Assembly: GCA_016235345.1 (NCBI GenBank)
Contig: JACRLG010000013.1
Span: forward strand, 62,001 to 126,000
Length of the DNA stretch: 64,000 nt
Direction of reading: 5' to 3'
Source: Deltaproteobacteria bacterium
Lineage (GTDB): Bacteria; Desulfobacterota; Desulfobacteria; Desulfobacterales; Desulfatibacillaceae
Shown: piece after piece, positions 61,205 through 64,000 of the stretch
How the letters are laid out: the number at the start of each line of letters is the position of its first letter
How positions within the stretch are numbered: position 1 is the stretch's first letter
Program-made: the position numbers and the translations under genes
The notes under the pieces: generated by a model
Told to the model about the DNA's origin: nothing
Databases searched by the model: none
Seen by the model: the letters and a program-made list of their open reading frames with translations, nothing else

Positions 61205-62122
61205 TCAGTTGGCGGTTAAAAAGGAGCGCAGGTTCTTGCGGCTTTTTTTGATGCCGAGCTTCTTTCTTATGTTGTCCCGGTGAAACTCCACCGCCCTGCG
61301 GGTGGTCTGGAGAATGGAGGCGATCTCCTTGGACGAATGGCCCTGGCGCACCAGATTCGCCACCTCCATCTCCCTTGGGGAGAGGTTTCTTTCCCTGGTT
61401 CCCATGCGGGCCACGAAGGAATCCATTATCTGGGTGAGGTTGGATTCCAGGACATTGATGGACACCATCTGGTCGTCCGTAAGGGGCCCCTCCTTCATGC
61501 GGCCTATGAGGGGCATGACGAGTTCCTCCACGTTTCCCATCACCCGGTTCTTGAAGTGGACCACGTCGCTTCTGGACTGGGCCGCTATCTGCTGAAGGGC
61601 CTTGTTGACGGCGGTAAGCTCCTGGGCCCTCTTGGCCAGCTCCATCTCCTTTTCCGTGAGCTTTTCCGAAAGGGAGCTGGTGGCCTCCTCCAGCTTCTGC
61701 ATCTCCCTCACCCGCCCGGTGATGTCCACGAAATTGCCCACAACGGCGGGGCGGCCCCGGTAAGTCACCGCCGCCGCCAAAAGCCTGACCCACACGGTGG
61801 AGCCGTCCCTGTGAACCACCCGAAAATCGTAGCAGTTGGGCACGTCCTCCCCCCGGCAACGGGCGATGGCGCGTGAAACCACCATTTCCCTGTCGTCCGG
61901 ATGCACGAATTCCAAAAAATCGCGTCCCAGAAGGTCGTTTCTGGAGTACCCTGCATACAGAGCCATCTGGTCGTTTATATAAAGGAACTTGCCGTCCTGC
62001 TGTAAAAAGGTCCCCACCTGGATGTTGTGTGCAAGAAGGCGAAAGAGTTCCAGATCCTCAAGGCATTCCGCAAGCTCGGCCCTGGTCTTTTCCAGGGTTT
62101 TTTTCATCTGCGCGTTATCCAA
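61205..62122 (-). CDS. PAS-domain LuxR-type transcriptional regulator
   Basis: 305 residues. One PAS domain (FRLLAHNIQVGTFLQQDGKFLYINDQMALYAGYSRNDLLGRDFLEFVHPDD, about 25-75) with a PAC part (CYDFRVVHRDGSTVWV). A coiled-coil linker (LSEKLTEKEMELAKRAQELTAVNKALQQI) leads to a LuxR HTH (LSPREMEVANLVRQGHSSKEIASILQTTRRAVEFHRDNIRKKLGI). It shares with the 27365 regulator the same HTH-adjacent linker and the RNLRSFLTAN-type end. No receiver, so it senses a cytoplasmic ligand or redox change directly. It probably controls the ferredoxin gene downstream. Confidence 0.83.
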   Translation of the reverse strand: MDNAQMKKTLEKTRAELAECLEDLELFRLLAHNIQVGTFLQQDGKFLYINDQMALYAGYSRNDLLGRDFLEFVHPDDREMVVSRAIARCRGEDVPNCYDFRVVHRDGSTVWVRLLAAAVTYRGRPAVVGNFVDITGRVREMQKLEEATSSLSEKLTEKEMELAKRAQELTAVNKALQQIAAQSRSDVVHFKNRVMGNVEELVMPLIGRMKEGPLTDDQMVSINVLESNLTQIMDSFVARMGTRERNLSPREMEVANLVRQGHSSKEIASILQTTRRAVEFHRDNIRKKLGIKKSRKNLRSFLTAN

Positions 62123-62188
62123 TCCTCCTCCTTGGATTTTTATGGTTTCCGAAATGCCTTGCTAAGGGGCGGTTTCATGTTTTTCGGC

Positions 62189-62431
62189 TCACAGACCCGT
62201 GACCGGCCTTCTCGCTCCGAACAGGAGTTCACACGGCGCGTTTTTAACCACGTGCTTCTGAAGCTTTTCGCACCAAAGGGAAACAAAGGTTCGGCAGGAG
62301 CCGTCCAGGCCGTCGGTTTTGGCCTGCCGGGCGTTTTCGCACCTTAAGTCGCAGAAGCGGACCTTGGAGGATTTCACCCCGGCGTTTTCGTCATCATAGG
62401 GTTTTTCCACGCCCGCCTTCCCTTCGCCCAT
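62189..62431 (-). CDS. Small cysteine-rich hypothetical protein
   Basis: 80 residues. After about 25 variable residues come CDLRCENARQAKTDGLDGSCRTFVSLWCEKLQKHVVKNAPC, with six cysteines in a C-x3-C..C..C..C pattern that could bind zinc or an Fe-S cluster. I recognise similar 'DG.GSCRTF..L.C......V.KNAPC' proteins from sulfate-reducing bacteria, but know no function. It lies 16 bp downstream of smpB on the same strand. Its ribosome site is weak. Confidence 0.6.
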   Translation of the reverse strand: MGEGKAGVEKPYDDENAGVKSSKVRFCDLRCENARQAKTDGLDGSCRTFVSLWCEKLQKHVVKNAPCELLFGARRPVTGL

Positions 62432-62447
62432 ATTCCAAACGGCTGTT

Positions 62448-62927
62448 TCAATCCCTGGAGTCCTTCTTTTTGGCCCTGTCCATCTCGCGCTTGTGCTCGC
62501 GCTCCTGGATGGCGTCCCTTTTATCGTGCTGGCGCTTTCCCCGGCACATGGCGATGGTTATCTTGGCTCGCCCGTTCGAGAAATAAATTTCAAGGGGAAT
62601 CAGCGCGATCCCCTTGTTTTTGATCTTTCCCTCCAGGCGGTAAATCTCGTGCTTGTGCATGAGAAGTTTCCGCACCCGCAGGGGCTCCTGGGGAACGTAG
62701 GTGGCTGCCGGATACTCGCCTATATGAATCTGGTAAATGAAGATTTCGCCCTTCCTGATTTTAGCGTAGCCGTCCTTCAGGTTGGCCCTGCCGTCCCTGA
62801 GGCTTTTGACCTCCGCACCGGTGAGAACGAGCCCCGCCTCGTATTCGTCATCAACGAAATAGTCGTGGCGGGCCTTCCGGTTTACGCACACGACCTTTAC
62901 GTTTCTTTTTTCCTTTACCTTGGCCAT
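62448..62927 (-). CDS. smpB: SsrA-binding protein SmpB
   Basis: 159 residues from the ATG at 62927 (longer frames reach 63005). The N-terminal beta-barrel has KARHDYFVDDEYEAGLVLTGAEVKSLRDGRANLKDGYAKI. LMHKHEIYRLEGKIKNKGIALIPLEIYFSNGRAKI leads to the C-terminal GKRQHDKRDAIQEREHKREMDRAKK tail, which contacts the decoding centre. SmpB brings tmRNA to stalled ribosomes. No ssrA gene was seen nearby. Confidence 0.93.
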   Translation of the reverse strand: MAKVKEKRNVKVVCVNRKARHDYFVDDEYEAGLVLTGAEVKSLRDGRANLKDGYAKIRKGEIFIYQIHIGEYPAATYVPQEPLRVRKLLMHKHEIYRLEGKIKNKGIALIPLEIYFSNGRAKITIAMCRGKRQHDKRDAIQEREHKREMDRAKKKDSRD

Positions 62928-62966
62928 TTTAAAAATCAATTCCTTGAGGCGATTGTAAAACCTCGT

Positions 62967-63073
62967 GTAGGTTGGGTGGTTCCGAGCCGAAAGGCGAGGG
63001 TTCACCCAACATTTCTCTAATACTTCCTATGTGTTGGATGAACCTGCCCTCCGGGCAGAACCACCCAACCTAC
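62967..63073. repeat. 107-bp element with 16-bp inverted ends
   Basis: GTAGGTTGGGTGGTTC and GAACCACCCAACCTAC are perfect inverted ends. Another inner pair is GGGTTCACCCAACA/TGTTGGATGAACC. A hairpin-forming, MITE-like element. It lies upstream of smpB and is unrelated to the A-I family. Confidence 0.8.
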
Positions 63074-63147
63074 ATGAAAATTGCCGTTTCGAGAGGTTCT
63101 TCAATTACCTCCCTTGTAACCTATTCAATAGGCCCCGCAAGGCCCGT

Positions 63148-64000
63148 TCAGCCCGTTATATGGCTTGGGGCTAAGAGCCCCCTGTCCCTCAGGGTCGCCC
63201 CGCAGGATTCCTCGATGAGCCGCGCCACACCTTCAGCCGTCTTTTCCCGCGCGGCCCGCTCAGCCACTTCCCGGCAGTGGGAGCCCGAAAAGGCGCGCAC
63301 TGCGTTTTTCACCGGGCCAATGGCCGCCGGGTGCATGGAAAGCTCGGTGAAGTTCATTCCCAGCAAAAGGGGCGTGTGGAAGGGGTCGGCGGCCATTTCC
63401 CCGCACATGGCAAGGCGCACGCCGGTATCCCGGCAGACCTCGGCCACCCTTCCCAAAAGCCTTATCACCGCCGGATGCAGGCTCTGGAATAGATGGGCCA
63501 CGTGCTGGTTGCCACGGTCCACGGCCAGGGTGTACTGGATGAGATCGTTGGTGCCCACGGAAAAAAAGTTCACATGCTCGGCCAGAAGATCGGCCATGAC
63601 CGCAGCAGAGGGCACCTCTATCATCACCCCCACTTCGGGTTCCGGGCTGAAGGACACCCCCCGCGAATCCAGTGCGTCCGCCGCCTCCTTCACCGCCCGC
63701 CGGGCCGCCACCAGTTCCGTAAGCCCGGAGATCATGGGAAAAAGCAGGCGCACCTTTCCGTAGGCCGCGGCCCGCAATATGGCCCTCAACTGGGTCTGGA
63801 ACACCTCCGGGTGGGCCAGGCAGAACCTTATGGCCCGAAGACCGAGTGCGGGGTTGTCGGCATGTTCGAAAAAAATGCCCTTGCCCACCTTGTCGCCGTT
63901 GACATCCAGGGTGCGTATGGTGACGGGCCTTGGGGCGGCCAGTTCCACCACCTCCCTGTAGTTTTCGAAAAGCTCTTCCTCTGTGGGCAGCTCCGTGCGG
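63148..64000 (-). CDS. ptsI: Phosphoenolpyruvate-protein phosphotransferase (PtsI), C-terminal part
   Basis: About 283 residues are present, open to the right edge. RTELPTEEELFENY and VTIRTLDVNGDK fit the start of the PEP-binding TIM barrel of enzyme I. SVGTNDLIQYTLAVDRGN and the catalytic-Cys motif AMCGEMAADPF identify the family. Enzyme I takes phosphate from PEP to HPr. Whether it serves sugar transport or a nitrogen-type regulatory PTS cannot be told from this part. It lies upstream of smpB on the same strand. Confidence 0.9.
   Translation of the reverse strand, partial: RTELPTEEELFENYREVVELAAPRPVTIRTLDVNGDKVGKGIFFEHADNPALGLRAIRFCLAHPEVFQTQLRAILRAAAYGKVRLLFPMISGLTELVAARRAVKEAADALDSRGVSFSPEPEVGVMIEVPSAAVMADLLAEHVNFFSVGTNDLIQYTLAVDRGNQHVAHLFQSLHPAVIRLLGRVAEVCRDTGVRLAMCGEMAADPFHTPLLLGMNFTELSMHPAAIGPVKNAVRAFSGSHCREVAERAAREKTAEGVARLIEESCGATLRDRGLLAPSHITG

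Noticed and set aside
62940-63147. tmRNA gene near smpB
   Set aside because: No tRNA-like acceptor ends or tag reading frame; the region is a MITE-like inverted repeat.

Overview
The window reads as chromosomal DNA of a GC-rich, strictly anaerobic Desulfobacterota (Desulfobacteraceae-like sulfate reducer). The basis is a Wood-Ljungdahl-type MetV/MetF module coupled to a giant HdrA and MvhD, three in-frame UGA (selenocysteine) codons, many sigma54-type two-component systems, and a Gram-negative lysS-lolCD-bamA-skp-lpx block. No rRNA, CRISPR array, phage or IS transposase was seen. One tRNA (Glu, CTC) is present.

Layout. 1-6.7 kb: rimO end, polyprenyl synthase, AT-rich ORFans, a family 9 glycosyltransferase, tRNA-Glu and membrane/secreted hypotheticals. 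6.8-12.5 kb: a FadR-type regulator with a FadR-like operator, then an alkyl-DHAP-synthase-like flavoprotein, a frameshifted GlpD-like dehydrogenase and an FGGY kinase. 12.7-20 kb: pilin, HTH/Zn-ribbon regulator, alpha/beta hydrolase, YkgJ protein, fluoride channel and AT-rich secreted ORFans. 20.2-26.9 kb (minus strand): hdrA(Sec)-mvhD(Sec)-metV-metF, which together look like a flavin-based electron-transfer methylene-THF reductase system. 27.3-32.1 kb: a PAS-LuxR regulator, then a histidine kinase (broken by a 19-bp tandem duplication) and an NtrC-type regulator. 32.1-32.85 kb: three palindromic operators and two tandem sigma54 promoters, each driving a predicted ~90-nt terminator-ended RNA that shows CCUCC in a hairpin loop. 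32.9-40.9 kb: secreted and TPR proteins, a divergent DnaA, a ThiF-like enzyme, a selenocysteine-containing ArsS-like radical SAM protein and a CBS-ACT protein. 40.9-47.5 kb: further two-component genes. 47.7-58.9 kb: lysS, lolC, lolD, bamA, skp, lpxD, lpxA, lpxI and a Gfo/Idh/MocA gene, an envelope-biogenesis block. 59-64 kb: an AT-rich ORFan, an HTH/ferredoxin protein with a PAS-LuxR regulator, a small Cys-rich protein, smpB and the ptsI end.

Two things stand out as possibly undescribed. The first is the histidine kinase / NtrC regulator / operator / tandem sigma54-sRNA module (29.2-32.8 kb), laid out like CbrB-CrcZ or LuxO-Qrr but with anti-Shine-Dalgarno RNAs. The second is a dispersed family of ~75-190-bp terminal-inverted-repeat elements, most copies of which begin exactly at a stop codon. 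All calls come from reading the sequence; no database search was run.
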